Made by a program: the position numbers and the translations under genes
Shown here: in pieces, positions 7,514-14,860 of the stretch
How positions within the stretch are numbered: position 1 is the stretch's first letter
How the letters are laid out: every line of letters starts with the position of its first letter
The notes under the pieces: generated by a model
The model's database searches: none
What the model saw: the letters and a program-made list of their open reading frames with translations, nothing else
Told to the model about the DNA's origin: nothing
Virus record (IMG/VR): IMGVR_UViG_3300046530_000118
Coordinates: 1 to 45,994 of that record
DNA: 45,994 nt
Reading direction: 5' to 3' (one strand)
DNA from: a virus

Positions 7514-8275
7514 TTACTCCTGAGGCCGGCTTGCGGCTTTGGTGATTCGAGCAGAAACGGCGTCGAACTCAGATTTGAAGACATTGGCAGCGCAGCCGTA
7601 CTTGGCCGTGAAGTTGTCCTGCAGTACCTGGCTGCATTTCTTCAGCAATGCGTCGAGCTGCGCGGCTTGGCCGGCGGTGATGACCGGCTCAGCCGGCGGG
7701 TCGGTTTTTTTGTTGGCTCCCTGGCCGTCATCGTCCTCACCGGTGGTGGTGAAGTTGAGCAAGGCGCCTGCGGTGTAGCGCTTTCCATAGCTGACGGAGC
7801 TGGCCACGGCCTGGACTGCGTTTTTGTTGCCACTGACGTCGGCCGGCAGAAAGATCGACGTTGATTCACGGTGGCCTGCGCGATGGCTGAGAACGCCCTC
7901 AACCTCCACACCGCCTTGGGTACGTGGAATGCGGAACGACAAGCCAAACCCATGCTTGGCGAGGACTGGCTTGATCTCTTCGTTGATATCCTCCCAAAGC
8001 GCATAGGTGGATTGGACGTTCTTGAATTTGTCGCGGATTGCTCCGCGCTCGCCGATCACAGGCATTTCCTCCTGCATCTGGGCCAGTGCTTCGTCGTACT
8101 GCTGTTTCGCCTGCTGCGCCTGATAGCGCTCGTGCATTGCCATCAAGCGTTCCATCTTGTCGATGTCAGCATCGGGGCTCATGGCCACCTGCTGGATGAT
8201 CGACATGATCGTTGCCGATTCGGTTTGCACGACCGGCACGCGCTCGACTTGGTCTTTCACTGCAAGATTGCTCAT
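7514..8275 (-). CDS. ERF-family single-strand annealing protein
   Basis: 253 residues. ERF proteins coat single-stranded DNA and anneal homologous strands; this one is paired with the exonuclease just downstream. The family core is clear: YALWEDINEEIKPVLAKHG, then SSVSYGKRYTAGALLNFTTT and the acidic GEDDDGQ. The C-terminal quarter after about 195 looks like a linker and a small variable domain. It starts seven bases after the coiled-coil gene, so the three form one recombination cassette. Confidence 0.93.
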   Translation of the reverse strand: MSNLAVKDQVERVPVVQTESATIMSIIQQVAMSPDADIDKMERLMAMHERYQAQQAKQQYDEALAQMQEEMPVIGERGAIRDKFKNVQSTYALWEDINEEIKPVLAKHGFGLSFRIPRTQGGVEVEGVLSHRAGHRESTSIFLPADVSGNKNAVQAVASSVSYGKRYTAGALLNFTTTGEDDDGQGANKKTDPPAEPVITAGQAAQLDALLKKCSQVLQDNFTAKYGCAANVFKSEFDAVSARITKAASRPQE

Positions 8276-8282
8276 GGCGACC

Positions 8283-9383
8283 TCAGTATTGAATTGAAAT
8301 GGCGGGGATCTGGCGGCTGGCGATAAGCGTGATTGCCTGTTTCGCGCACTCTTCTGTCATGCCGCCTTTGACGAAGGCTTGAAGGGCTGCAAGGTTGATT
8401 GCGCGGCGATGCTCTTTGTCCTGTTCGCGCAACCGCTCTTGTCGCAGGATCTCGTTGGCTGCCGCTTTCTGCCGGGCGATCTCGTCCAGGCGCGCCTGCT
8501 CTACGGCCTGTTTCTCCCGCTCCACGGCTGCCAGCCTGTCTCGCTCGGCCTTTTGCTCAGCTTCCAGCTTTTCGCGCTTTGCCTGCTCGGCGAGGCGTTC
8601 GGACTCAGCGGCCTGAAGCTTCAGATCGTTCTCACGCTTCTCGGCTGCTGCCTTCTCATCACGGACGCGCTGGGCTTCGGTGTCGCGCTCACGTTGGGCC
8701 TTTTCCTCGGCTTCCCTTGTGGCGCGCTCGGAGGCCTCACGGGCAATGCGCTCTTCGTGGTCCTTCTTGTCGCGCTCTTCCTTTTCTTTTCGAAGGCGGG
8801 ACAACTCCACCTGCTCAGCTTCGTACTGCTGGCGGGTGGCGAGAGCTGCGCGAAGAATACCCAGCGCCTTGTCCTTGGCCCGGGCAGCCTCCGGTTCGAA
8901 CTCTTCCCATGCTTCGCCCAGGGCAATCGCCTCAATTTTCGCCACTCGGTCGGCCAGGTCTTCGGCAATGATGCCGTCCAAGTCAACGGACAGCAGCCTG
9001 ATGTGCTCGATAGCGTCGTTGTGCTTGTCGACCCGAGCATCCTCGGTAGCCTGCCACTCGTTCAGGGGACGGCGAACTTCTTCCTGCCATGAGTCCAGAG
9101 TGTCCCGAACGCGCTTGCGCTCGGCGTCGATTTTCTTCGGCACTTCCTTTAGGTCAGCCACCAGCTTCTTACCTACATCGTCCAGTGCTGTCTTGGTGCG
9201 GGCGACCTTGTAGGCCATGGAGGCAATTGCATCACGGCCCTTGCGGGTGCAGATGTCCGGCGTGAAGCCGTCGATCTCGGTGCGGATCTTTTGCAGCCAG
9301 GGCTCAAGGCCCTTTTCAGTGCTGTAGACGGTGAGGGCGGTTTCTTGTGGAGGCACTACGGCCAGTTCGGTATTTGCGGACAT
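8283..9383 (-). CDS. Coiled-coil phage protein in the recombination cassette
   Basis: 366 residues. The N-terminal 180 are helical and globular. Residues about 185-320 form a long, highly charged coiled coil rich in E, K, R, Q and A. The C-terminus ends in a small helical segment (AALQAFVKGGMTEECAKQAI). Proteins of this build are common immediately upstream of ERF and YqaJ genes in phages and are often called DUF1351-like or recombination-associated; their role is unproven. No nuclease or ATPase motif is visible. Confidence 0.8.
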   Translation of the reverse strand: MSANTELAVVPPQETALTVYSTEKGLEPWLQKIRTEIDGFTPDICTRKGRDAIASMAYKVARTKTALDDVGKKLVADLKEVPKKIDAERKRVRDTLDSWQEEVRRPLNEWQATEDARVDKHNDAIEHIRLLSVDLDGIIAEDLADRVAKIEAIALGEAWEEFEPEAARAKDKALGILRAALATRQQYEAEQVELSRLRKEKEERDKKDHEERIAREASERATREAEEKAQRERDTEAQRVRDEKAAAEKRENDLKLQAAESERLAEQAKREKLEAEQKAERDRLAAVEREKQAVEQARLDEIARQKAAANEILRQERLREQDKEHRRAINLAALQAFVKGGMTEECAKQAITLIASRQIPAISIQY

Positions 9384-9426
9384 GGGGAATCCTTGCCGCG
9401 ATGCACGCAGCGTTTGAAGGTGTGGG

Positions 9427-9936
9427 TTATCGAGCCTTGGCGAATGCTTGGGCCATTGCTGTGGCGGGGGTGGCGCGCTTCACGACTTGTTCGGCGGCGA
9501 CGCATTCGTCATGGTCAAACCATCCGAAGTGGCATTGGCCGACATCGATGTTCATTTGTCCGGCAAGCCACCGGTAGGCGAGCGTTCGGCTCATACCTGC
9601 TTTCTTCATGTGGTCGTGAAAGGCTGCCTTGCTGCGGTTGCGTACTGCCCTGAGCTTGTCGTCGGCCAGTGTCCCGAGCGGGATGTCGGTGTCTGGGTGC
9701 AGCCCCACATAGGCGCGGCAGCCTTGGCAGAGATATGCAAACGGCCAATCGCCATAGTTGCGGCCATTGTAGATTTCCGAGTTACACACCAGGTGCACGT
9801 CGTCGCCGCAGTAGCGACAATCGGTCGGCGCCGGGATGGGGTTCTTCACGCGTTTGAGTGCGCGGCGGCTGATGTGAGGCAGCGGAGCGGGCGCAGCAAT
9901 ACGCTCGGGGGCGTTTGCCCGAGGATCGAGTGGCAT
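9427..9936 (-). CDS. DUF3268-like zinc-finger protein
   Basis: 169 residues. Residues about 39-75 hold CRYCGDDVHLVCNSEIY followed by YLCQGCRAYVGLHPDT, a two-knuckle zinc site of the DUF3268 type. The C-terminal half is helical (RSKAAFHDHMKKAGMSRTLAYRWL) and may contact DNA. The family is frequent in phage early regions and has no established function that I know of. It is the sixth gene of the leftward operon counted from the promoter. Confidence 0.8.
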   Translation of the reverse strand: MPLDPRANAPERIAAPAPLPHISRRALKRVKNPIPAPTDCRYCGDDVHLVCNSEIYNGRNYGDWPFAYLCQGCRAYVGLHPDTDIPLGTLADDKLRAVRNRSKAAFHDHMKKAGMSRTLAYRWLAGQMNIDVGQCHFGWFDHDECVAAEQVVKRATPATAMAQAFAKAR

Positions 9937-9945
9937 GGGTATTCC

Positions 9946-10062
9946 TTATTGAGTGAGCTGGGAGCAGTAGGAGCTGGCAAGCATGACGAAGGCGGTACCG
10001 AGAAGAACGATTGCCGAGCCGCGCCAGACGTAGAGCCGGCGGGCTTTTTGGTAGGAGGTCAT
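9946..10062 (-). CDS. Hidden 38-residue membrane protein
   Basis: The ATG at 10062 overlaps the stop of the upstream gene by four bases (ATGA) and has gaggg nine bases upstream. The 38-residue product has a basic N-terminus (MTSYQKARRLYVWRG), one membrane segment (about 16-31, SAIVLLGTAFVMLASS) and a short polar tail. Overlap, ribosome site and membrane pattern make it a credible gene despite its size. The function is unknown. Confidence 0.6.
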   Translation of the reverse strand: MTSYQKARRLYVWRGSAIVLLGTAFVMLASSYCSQLTQ

Positions 10063-10253
10063 GGGCGAACCCTCACCGCAATTCGACCACCCTTCATGGT
10101 CGCTGCCAGACGCTGCGGCAGGTTGGCGACCAGCTCTTCACGCTTGCGACCGATCACCTCATTGAAGGGAAGGCCGAAACCCAGAATTGCGATGCGCCGC
10201 TCAATGCCTTCGAGCTGCTCGTCGATCAGGCTTTTTACCGGTGCTGTACTCAT
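10059..10253 (-). CDS. Hypothetical early phage protein, 64 residues
   Basis: A small helical protein that overlaps both neighbours by four bases (ATGA at each end), so it is locked into the leftward operon. The sequence (DEQLEGIERRIAILGFGLPF, then KREELVANLPQRLAATM) is amphipathic and shows no catalytic motif. I do not recognise it. Confidence 0.6.
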   Translation of the reverse strand: MSTAPVKSLIDEQLEGIERRIAILGFGLPFNEVIGRKREELVANLPQRLAATMKGGRIAVRVRP

Positions 10254-10441
10254 GACAACTCCTTGCGCTTCCGGCTGATCTTCAGCAGACGAGCGCTGTA
10301 GTGGTGGAATTCTTCGATGGTGATTTCGCTGGCAGTGAAGAGCCTGATGAGCAGCCCGTCGGCGAGGTTGTCGTCGATGTCTCGGCTGCCGGGATGCTCC
10401 AGAGCTTCAAGCGTCTGATCGATGGTGATGTGCGGGCTCAC
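10250..10441 (-). CDS. Hypothetical early phage protein, 63 residues
   Basis: A small protein overlapping its upstream neighbour by four bases. An acidic N-terminal half (DQTLEALEHPGSRDIDDNLA) is followed by a helical basic tail. It has no membrane segment or recognisable motif. The strict overlaps with both neighbours argue that it is translated. Confidence 0.6.
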   Translation of the reverse strand: MSPHITIDQTLEALEHPGSRDIDDNLADGLLIRLFTASEITIEEFHHYSARLLKISRKRKELS

Positions 10442-10860
10442 AGCTCGGCATCCTCCGCCTGGGCGATCAGCGCATCGTCTGCGAGTGGTTCCAGTAGCCT
10501 TTCGGCAATCTCCCCAAGCTTGCCCAGCGGGTGATCGCTGTTGCCGAGCAGTTCGGCCATAGCATTCTTGTCAGCGTCTCCAATCGCCGAGGTGATCAGC
10601 AGCCAGCCGAGCGCCGATGTGTGAACCTCGCTGTCGGCCAAGCGGTTATTCACGTATTCGTCCACGGCCAGGGCGAAGTCCTCAGCGGACACGACTTGCT
10701 GAGGGTGCATGCGGCGCTGAAAGGAAACGTCGCTGCCGCGCAGCAATTCTTCGGCGGCGGTGTAGAGCCATTCCGCCCGGGCATCGTCGTGGTGGTCGTC
10801 GCTCACCGGTGGAGGCTGGCGGCGTTCAAGTCTCAATTGAGCAAGCTGTAAAGCGTTCAT
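10438..10860 (-). CDS. First gene of the leftward early operon, unknown function
   Basis: 140 residues from the ATG at 10860, chosen because ggaggcgatcATG gives it an ideal ribosome site; an in-frame ATG at 10935 lacks one. The protein is acidic and helical (ALGWLLITSAIGDADKNAMA; AERLLEPLADDALIAQAEDA). In lambda this place holds the N antiterminator, but this sequence lacks the short arginine-rich start of N proteins, so I make no such claim. Confidence 0.65.
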   Translation of the reverse strand: MNALQLAQLRLERRQPPPVSDDHHDDARAEWLYTAAEELLRGSDVSFQRRMHPQQVVSAEDFALAVDEYVNNRLADSEVHTSALGWLLITSAIGDADKNAMAELLGNSDHPLGKLGEIAERLLEPLADDALIAQAEDAEL

Positions 10861-11534
10861 GATCGCCTCCAAATCGGCGAGGTGGAGTGAGCGAGGGCCG
10901 CCCATCCGTTTTAAACATATGGACCGTGCGGCCATTCCGGGTGATCCATCGGGCTTTTACCGGTGGTCGTCCAACAAAACTCGGCTGCACTCATCCATTC
11001 CGCTGGTTGCCGTTGGGCGCGGAGGGGAGTGCATGCGGGTGGTGTCGGGGGAGGGGTTGCCCAGGCCCGCTACTGGCGACGGCCTGGGTGTGCAGCATCA
11101 GCAATGTCCGTCGACTTTAGGTTGGGCCTACCGGTCCCCGGTTGATGCGCGGTCACATCCTCGGCCCCACTGTCCGCTGCCTGTCAGGTGTTGGGCGCAG
11201 CCTTCAGGCTTGCTGCGCCACGCAGGTGGATCGTTCATCTACTTCATGATGCAGCCTCCTGTTGCTCGCTCACTGGGCAGGCAGTGGCCACCTTTGATTT
11301 CCCGTCTGGCCCTGTCGCCAAGGCCAGCCAGTGAAATCTGTTCGCCGCGACCCGCTACTGGCGGCAGTCACTGGCTTGAATCGCTATGTCAAAGAACTTG
11401 GTTCCAGTCGGTCCCCGGGGAGGGGGCTGGGAGATCACTTCGCTGATCCCGGGCTATCTGGCGGCTTCACCAGTCGTATGGCGGGTCTGTTTAGGCCCTG
11501 GCCCGTTGCGCTTGTGTTTGTAAGTGCAAGCAAA
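10861..11534 (-). other. Structured untranslated leader of the leftward early transcript
   Basis: About 670 bases between the leftward promoter and the first early gene contain no gene I can support confidently but several perfect inverted repeats: 11060-11067/11081-11088 (8 bp), 11194-11201/11212-11219 (8 bp), 11326-11334/11368-11376 (9 bp) and 11130-11134/11138-11142 (5 bp). The loops of the first and third carry the same 12-mer, cccgctactggc, at 11066 and 11351. A conserved structured RNA, such as an antitermination or processing element, would explain this; no N-like gene is seen. The role is inferred. Confidence 0.5.
11128..11238 (-). CDS. Possible 36-residue ORF behind a two-codon minigene in the leader
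   Basis: On the minus strand an ideal aggagg (11255-11260) is followed, seven bases on, by ATG AAG TAG (11247-11239). A second ATG follows directly at 11238 and opens a 36-residue frame beginning MNDPPAWRSKPEG and ending at 11128. The frame is not convincing as protein and may be chance. The strong ribosome site on a two-codon frame is the more notable part. Confidence 0.2.
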   Translation of the reverse strand: MNDPPAWRSKPEGCAQHLTGSGQWGRGCDRASTGDR

Positions 11535-11583
11535 CTTGCATTTATAAAAGCATGCTGGCGCTTTAAATGCAAGCACGCTTGTA
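11525..11583. promoter_or_regulatory. Left operator array and leftward early promoter
   Basis: Three sites fit CAAGnnnnCTTG: 11527-11538 (caagcaaacttg), 11547-11558 (aaagcatgctgg, 10 of 12) and 11570-11581 (caagcacgcttg). They match the right operators beside the cro gene. Read on the minus strand, TTGCAT (11572-11567) and TTTATA (11548-11543) are spaced 18 bases apart and make a plausible sigma70 promoter lying inside the array, so bound repressor would block it. This is the counterpart of lambda PL/OL. Confidence 0.75.
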
Positions 11584-11596
11584 TGTATTTTTTGTA

Positions 11597-11612
11597 CTGT
11601 ATGGATATACAG
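11597..11612. promoter_or_regulatory. LexA box of the DUF1654 gene
   Basis: ctgtatggatatacag is a textbook LexA site (CTG, ten A/T-rich bases, CAG; outer bases palindromic). It lies 19 bases before the ATG at 11632 and 15 bases from the nearest phage operator. The gene should therefore answer to DNA damage. Confidence 0.85.
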
Positions 11613-11631
11613 CAATAAGAAGGACGGCATC

Positions 11632-11949
11632 ATGGCAAAGCAGAAGGGCAAAGCAGCACCGGCACCTCGGAAGGAAATGACCGGGCTAGAGAGGCTGGGA
11701 TTGAGGGTTTCTTCGATGATCAACTATCCGACGTCACAGCTTAATCGGACCGTGACGATCCACCGGCTGGACACAGACGGCGATCATGAATGGGATGAGG
11801 TAATGGGGTTGCTTTCCGAGACGGACGATCTGGACATGACGTTCAACGATGATGACTCGGTGACGTTGAGGTGGGAGGCGCGTTCTGATGAAGATCGGGT
11901 GCTCGAAATGGCTGATCTGGGCGAGGTAGAGGAGCCAGTGCTTTTCTAA
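11632..11949 (+). CDS. DUF1654-family SOS-controlled protein
   Basis: A 105-residue protein. A basic N-terminal tail (MAKQKGKAAPAPRKEMTG) precedes the helical segment LERLGLRVSSMINYP, then a small alpha/beta domain (TVTIHRLDTDGDHEWDEVM; MTFNDDDSVTLRW). I recognise this as the DUF1654 family of pseudomonads, whose function is not established. It is preceded by a LexA box (11597-11612) and an aagga ribosome site. It stands alone on the plus strand between the left operators and the OLD-like gene, whose terminator lies just past its end. Close proximity to the operators suggests double control by LexA and the phage repressor. Confidence 0.85.
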   Translation: MAKQKGKAAPAPRKEMTGLERLGLRVSSMINYPTSQLNRTVTIHRLDTDGDHEWDEVMGLLSETDDLDMTFNDDDSVTLRWEARSDEDRVLEMADLGEVEEPVLF

Positions 11950-11954
11950 CGGAT

Positions 11955-11982
11955 GCAAAAAATGCCCGCTTAGAAGGCGGGC
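11955..11982 (-). terminator. Terminator after the OLD-like gene
   Basis: gcccgc (11964-11969) pairs with gcgggc (11977-11982). Read leftward, the stem is followed by ATTTTTTG. It ends the repressor/OLD-like transcription unit and, lying just past the convergent DUF1654 gene, may act in both directions. Confidence 0.8.
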
Positions 11983-12070
11983 TTAGGCAAATGGCATCGG
12001 TTAGCTATTGAATCCCTGCGAGCGATAGGGGGGCTCGCAGGAATTGGACGGACAAGATCAGTTGCCGCGA

Positions 12071-13585
12071 TTAATGGGTTGATGTGCCCAATTTTACCTC
12101 CTGTGATTCTTTAGGAAGGTAATTATCGAAACCCGTGGCGAATTCCTGAAGCTCATCTGGATAGGATCGGGCCCAGAGACTGAGAAACGCTTCTTTGACT
12201 CTCGCTTCCGGAACCAGGCCTAGGCGTTTACCGATCTGGGAAAAAATGGTGTGCTCATCCCGATTCGTATTTGCAACGCTTTTAATTATTTCTTCGATTT
12301 CCGCAGCCTTCTCGTAAGGCTTGAGTAAAGCAACTGCGAGTTCTCCTGATATATCAGAAAGCTTCGCGAGAACTTTATTGAAGATGAAGCGCTCCGGACT
12401 CTCACCGGGAAGCTTGAATATTAATTGCGATGGGCTATTAATGTATTTTGAATCACCATCAAGGATACAAATAGACCTTTGGACCGATGCTGGGTTAATA
12501 TTGTGGTCTTTGTGAACGCGCTGCGCGGTGCCGTCGCCCTCCATTGCGTATATACCTATTGCGTCAACGGCAACTCCATTTATGTTTCGTAGAATCTCCT
12601 CCACCCACATTTTTGCAAATCTGTCCTCAACAAAAATCGCGAGGCGAGAGTCGACTACTCCGCTAATCGCTCTTAAAGATGCGATATCTAGTTTTCCTTG
12701 GTAAAGCTTTCCGCGTATCGCCGCCCAAATGGCTTTATCCGGCAACGGCTTAAGGGCATCGTTTGAATGACTTGTGAATATGACCTGAATTTTCCTCCGG
12801 TTAGCAAGATCGATTAGATACTCAACCAACCTTATCGTTGCCAATGGATGTAGGCCATTTTCAATCTCTTCGATTAATACAAGAGACTGCTCAGGCATTG
12901 TCTCAAGCTCGACAATCATCCGTATGATGCTAGACTCGCCAGCTCCAAAATGAAACTCAGAATACTTATCACCTTTAGCAGTCTGTCCAGCCAATAAAGT
13001 GATTTTTCCCTTAGCATCGATTTTCAGAAAGCTAAATTCGCTGACGTCCTTATCTAGGATCGTAGCCACCGCCTGAGCTGCTTCTGTCGGCATAGAGCTA
13101 ATAGCAGAGGGTTTAACGTCAAACTTCCTCGACATACATTTTGCGAGATCTGGGCGCTCGGTAGCAGGGACGGTTCTCGAAACACCGAATACACGCGTTT
13201 TTCTGGAGAGAGCTTCCCGGCTCCACCTAAAGTTAGTAAATTTCGCGGTTCGCTTTATGGAGTCCTGCTGCCGTACATCCCTATCGATAACCTCGTACTC
13301 GATCTTCCAGTTCTGCATGCTTTCATCAAATCTGCCGCTCTTCGAAAAGAAAAGCGATGGTTTGATGTCCTTGTATGCTAACGCAGCAGCGCCTAAAAGC
13401 GTGGTCTTTCCACCGCCATTTGGTCCGATCAATGCTGTTACGGGAAAATCAAAAGTTAGTACTGTATTTTCATATCCGCGAGCTTTTTCGATGATTATTT
13501 TGTAGATGTATTTCTTGTAGTTTCTTTTTTGGACTCTTTCAAATAATCCCGTGATCTCGCTATCACGTATTTCGCTCTGATACAT
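12071..13585 (-). CDS. OLD-like ATPase fused to a Toprim-like domain, candidate prophage defence gene
   Basis: 504 residues. The ABC-type ATPase part has Walker A GPNGGGKT (54-61), signature FGAGESS (213-219), Walker B LVLIEE (235-240) with D-loop ENGLHP, and the H-loop TSHS (271-274). The C-terminal part looks like a Toprim nuclease core: IFVED (E320) and ILDGDS (D376, D378). This AAA-plus-Toprim build is that of OLD-family nucleases; fused PARIS-like proteins are an alternative. It lies 75 bases downstream of the repressor on the same strand, is visibly richer in A/T than its neighbours, and is followed by a terminator. It should be made in the lysogen, like rexAB of lambda. A role in blocking other phages is inferred. 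Confidence 0.85.
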   Translation of the reverse strand: MYQSEIRDSEITGLFERVQKRNYKKYIYKIIIEKARGYENTVLTFDFPVTALIGPNGGGKTTLLGAAALAYKDIKPSLFFSKSGRFDESMQNWKIEYEVIDRDVRQQDSIKRTAKFTNFRWSREALSRKTRVFGVSRTVPATERPDLAKCMSRKFDVKPSAISSMPTEAAQAVATILDKDVSEFSFLKIDAKGKITLLAGQTAKGDKYSEFHFGAGESSIIRMIVELETMPEQSLVLIEEIENGLHPLATIRLVEYLIDLANRRKIQVIFTSHSNDALKPLPDKAIWAAIRGKLYQGKLDIASLRAISGVVDSRLAIFVEDRFAKMWVEEILRNINGVAVDAIGIYAMEGDGTAQRVHKDHNINPASVQRSICILDGDSKYINSPSQLIFKLPGESPERFIFNKVLAKLSDISGELAVALLKPYEKAAEIEEIIKSVANTNRDEHTIFSQIGKRLGLVPEARVKEAFLSLWARSYPDELQEFATGFDNYLPKESQEVKLGTSTH

Positions 13586-13660
13586 GTTTCAAATCCTTAT
13601 GAAGCAGCAAACACAAAATGTTAATTGTTAACGTAAATTCATTACTGATCAGTAACGACG

Positions 13661-14521
13661 TCAAACCTTCTGCGCATTCCAAACCAGCAGAACCTTCGCA
13701 TGGATCGTCACATCATCGATTCGTGCTGTCTGATTTTCGTAGTACTTGTTGTCTGAGATCATCCGCAAATGATCTTCGTCAACCTGCTGCAAGCGCTTGA
13801 TATATAGAAGGCCGTGCCAGGTGAGCACGTAAACCCCATCACCGATGAATTCGTTTACGCCGCGGTCAACGATGACAGGGTCCTTGTCATTGATCGTGCC
13901 TTCCATGCTCTGACCCCAGCCGGTGATCATCGCCAGCGCAGCGGCAGAGGTATAGGTGACGCCTTTTTCGCGCAGTACATCCTCTCGAACAATCAGATTG
14001 CGAATCGCCTCGTTGTAGTCGGCCGGCACCTGGCCGTGTCCCATTGCGGCGCGCACGTCGTACTGCGGAATCAAGATCTCATCTGGCCTGGCCTTCAAGC
14101 CTGAAAAGTCCGCCTCAATCACGTTTCCGCCTGACTCGCTCGCAACCGCTAGCGCAGCCGTAGCAAGTTTCTCCTGGGCTTCTGCATTGAGGCTTTTGCC
14201 AGCATGCTTGCGAATCATTTCAAGCATTTTTTGCGCCGCGCCGGTTCCCGGCACAGCCATGTCTGTGCCATTTGGCAGCGCACTCTTTCTGTGCGGCGGC
14301 TCACCTTTGCCAGATAAAAGCCAATCGACAGTGGTGTCGTAACCCTCAGCTATGGCGATCAGGTTTTCGTTTTTGATGTTTTCCGTGTCCCCAGCGAACC
14401 ACTGGCGAACGGCTTCATAGCTGACCCCACAAGTGGTCGCCAAGTCACGCTTAAACCCGCGCACACCGATCTCCGGCTTCCTCGCAAGCACAAGCTTTGT
14501 AATTCGATCAGTCGTTTTCAT
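13661..14521 (-). CDS. CI-type repressor, S24/LexA-like self-cleaving
   Basis: 286 residues. An N-terminal HTH domain (about 20-70; TCGVSYEAVRQWFAG is the likely recognition region) is joined by a linker to an S24 peptidase domain. Ser205 (GWGQSMEG) and Lys242 (GLLYIKRLQ) form the catalytic dyad. The expected cleavage bond falls in VRAAMGHG, so M160-G161 replaces the usual Ala-Gly or Cys-Gly. It keeps the lysogenic state by binding the CAAGnnnnCTTG operators on both sides, and RecA-stimulated cleavage would induce the phage. It is transcribed leftward, with the OLD-like gene behind it. The recognition region resembles that of the Cro protein next door. Confidence 0.95.
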   Translation of the reverse strand: MKTTDRITKLVLARKPEIGVRGFKRDLATTCGVSYEAVRQWFAGDTENIKNENLIAIAEGYDTTVDWLLSGKGEPPHRKSALPNGTDMAVPGTGAAQKMLEMIRKHAGKSLNAEAQEKLATAALAVASESGGNVIEADFSGLKARPDEILIPQYDVRAAMGHGQVPADYNEAIRNLIVREDVLREKGVTYTSAAALAMITGWGQSMEGTINDKDPVIVDRGVNEFIGDGVYVLTWHGLLYIKRLQQVDEDHLRMISDNKYYENQTARIDDVTIHAKVLLVWNAQKV

Positions 14522-14533
14522 ATGCGCAATTTA

Positions 14534-14581
14534 CAAGAGTGCTTGCCAAGCATGCTTGCCTTACAAACACAAGCATGCTTG
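14534..14581. promoter_or_regulatory. Right operator array between repressor and cro
   Basis: Three CAAGnnnnCTTG sites: 14534-14545 (caagagtgcttg), 14547-14558 and 14570-14581 (both caagcatgcttg). They lie in the divergent gap between the repressor start (14521) and cro (14609). The first two are side by side and could serve repressor autoregulation; the third lies nearest cro. A rightward -35 (TTGCCT, 14557-14562) with an A/T-rich -10 region around 14580-14588 is plausible but not clear-cut. Confidence 0.8.
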
Positions 14582-14608
14582 AATATGAATTAAGCAAAGG
14601 AGGTCGGC

Positions 14609-14785
14609 ATGACCAAAACACAAGCGATCAAGCATTTCGGCTCTGTATCGGCACTGGCTAAAGCGTTGAGCGTGACCTACGAGGCCGTTCGCCAGTGGGA
14701 TGGCGTGCCGGAACTGCGCCAGTACCAAATCGAGCGAATCACTCAGGGCGCACTGAAGGCTGAGCAGAAAACCCAAGCTGCGTAA
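14609..14785 (+). CDS. cro: Cro-like repressor, 58 residues
   Basis: A short gene with an ideal ribosome site (aaaggaggtcggcATG). The product begins MTKTQAIKHFGSVSALAKAL and contains an HTH whose recognition helix reads SVTYEAVRQWDG, closely matching VSYEAVRQW in the CI repressor, so both should bind the same operators. It is the first gene of the rightward early operon and would favour lytic growth by shutting repressor synthesis. The end is lysine- and glutamine-rich, as in other small Cro proteins. Confidence 0.9.
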   Translation: MTKTQAIKHFGSVSALAKALSVTYEAVRQWDGVPELRQYQIERITQGALKAEQKTQAA

Positions 14786-14860
14786 GCGTGCCGACGATCC
14801 GCCAACGAACCCAAGTAATCAGTTGCTTCACCCAATTTCAACCAAGCAAGGAATCACTAA

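Noticed and set aside
10438-10860. N-type antiterminator as the first leftward gene
   Set aside because: The position fits, but the protein is acidic and helical without the arginine-rich RNA-binding start of N proteins.
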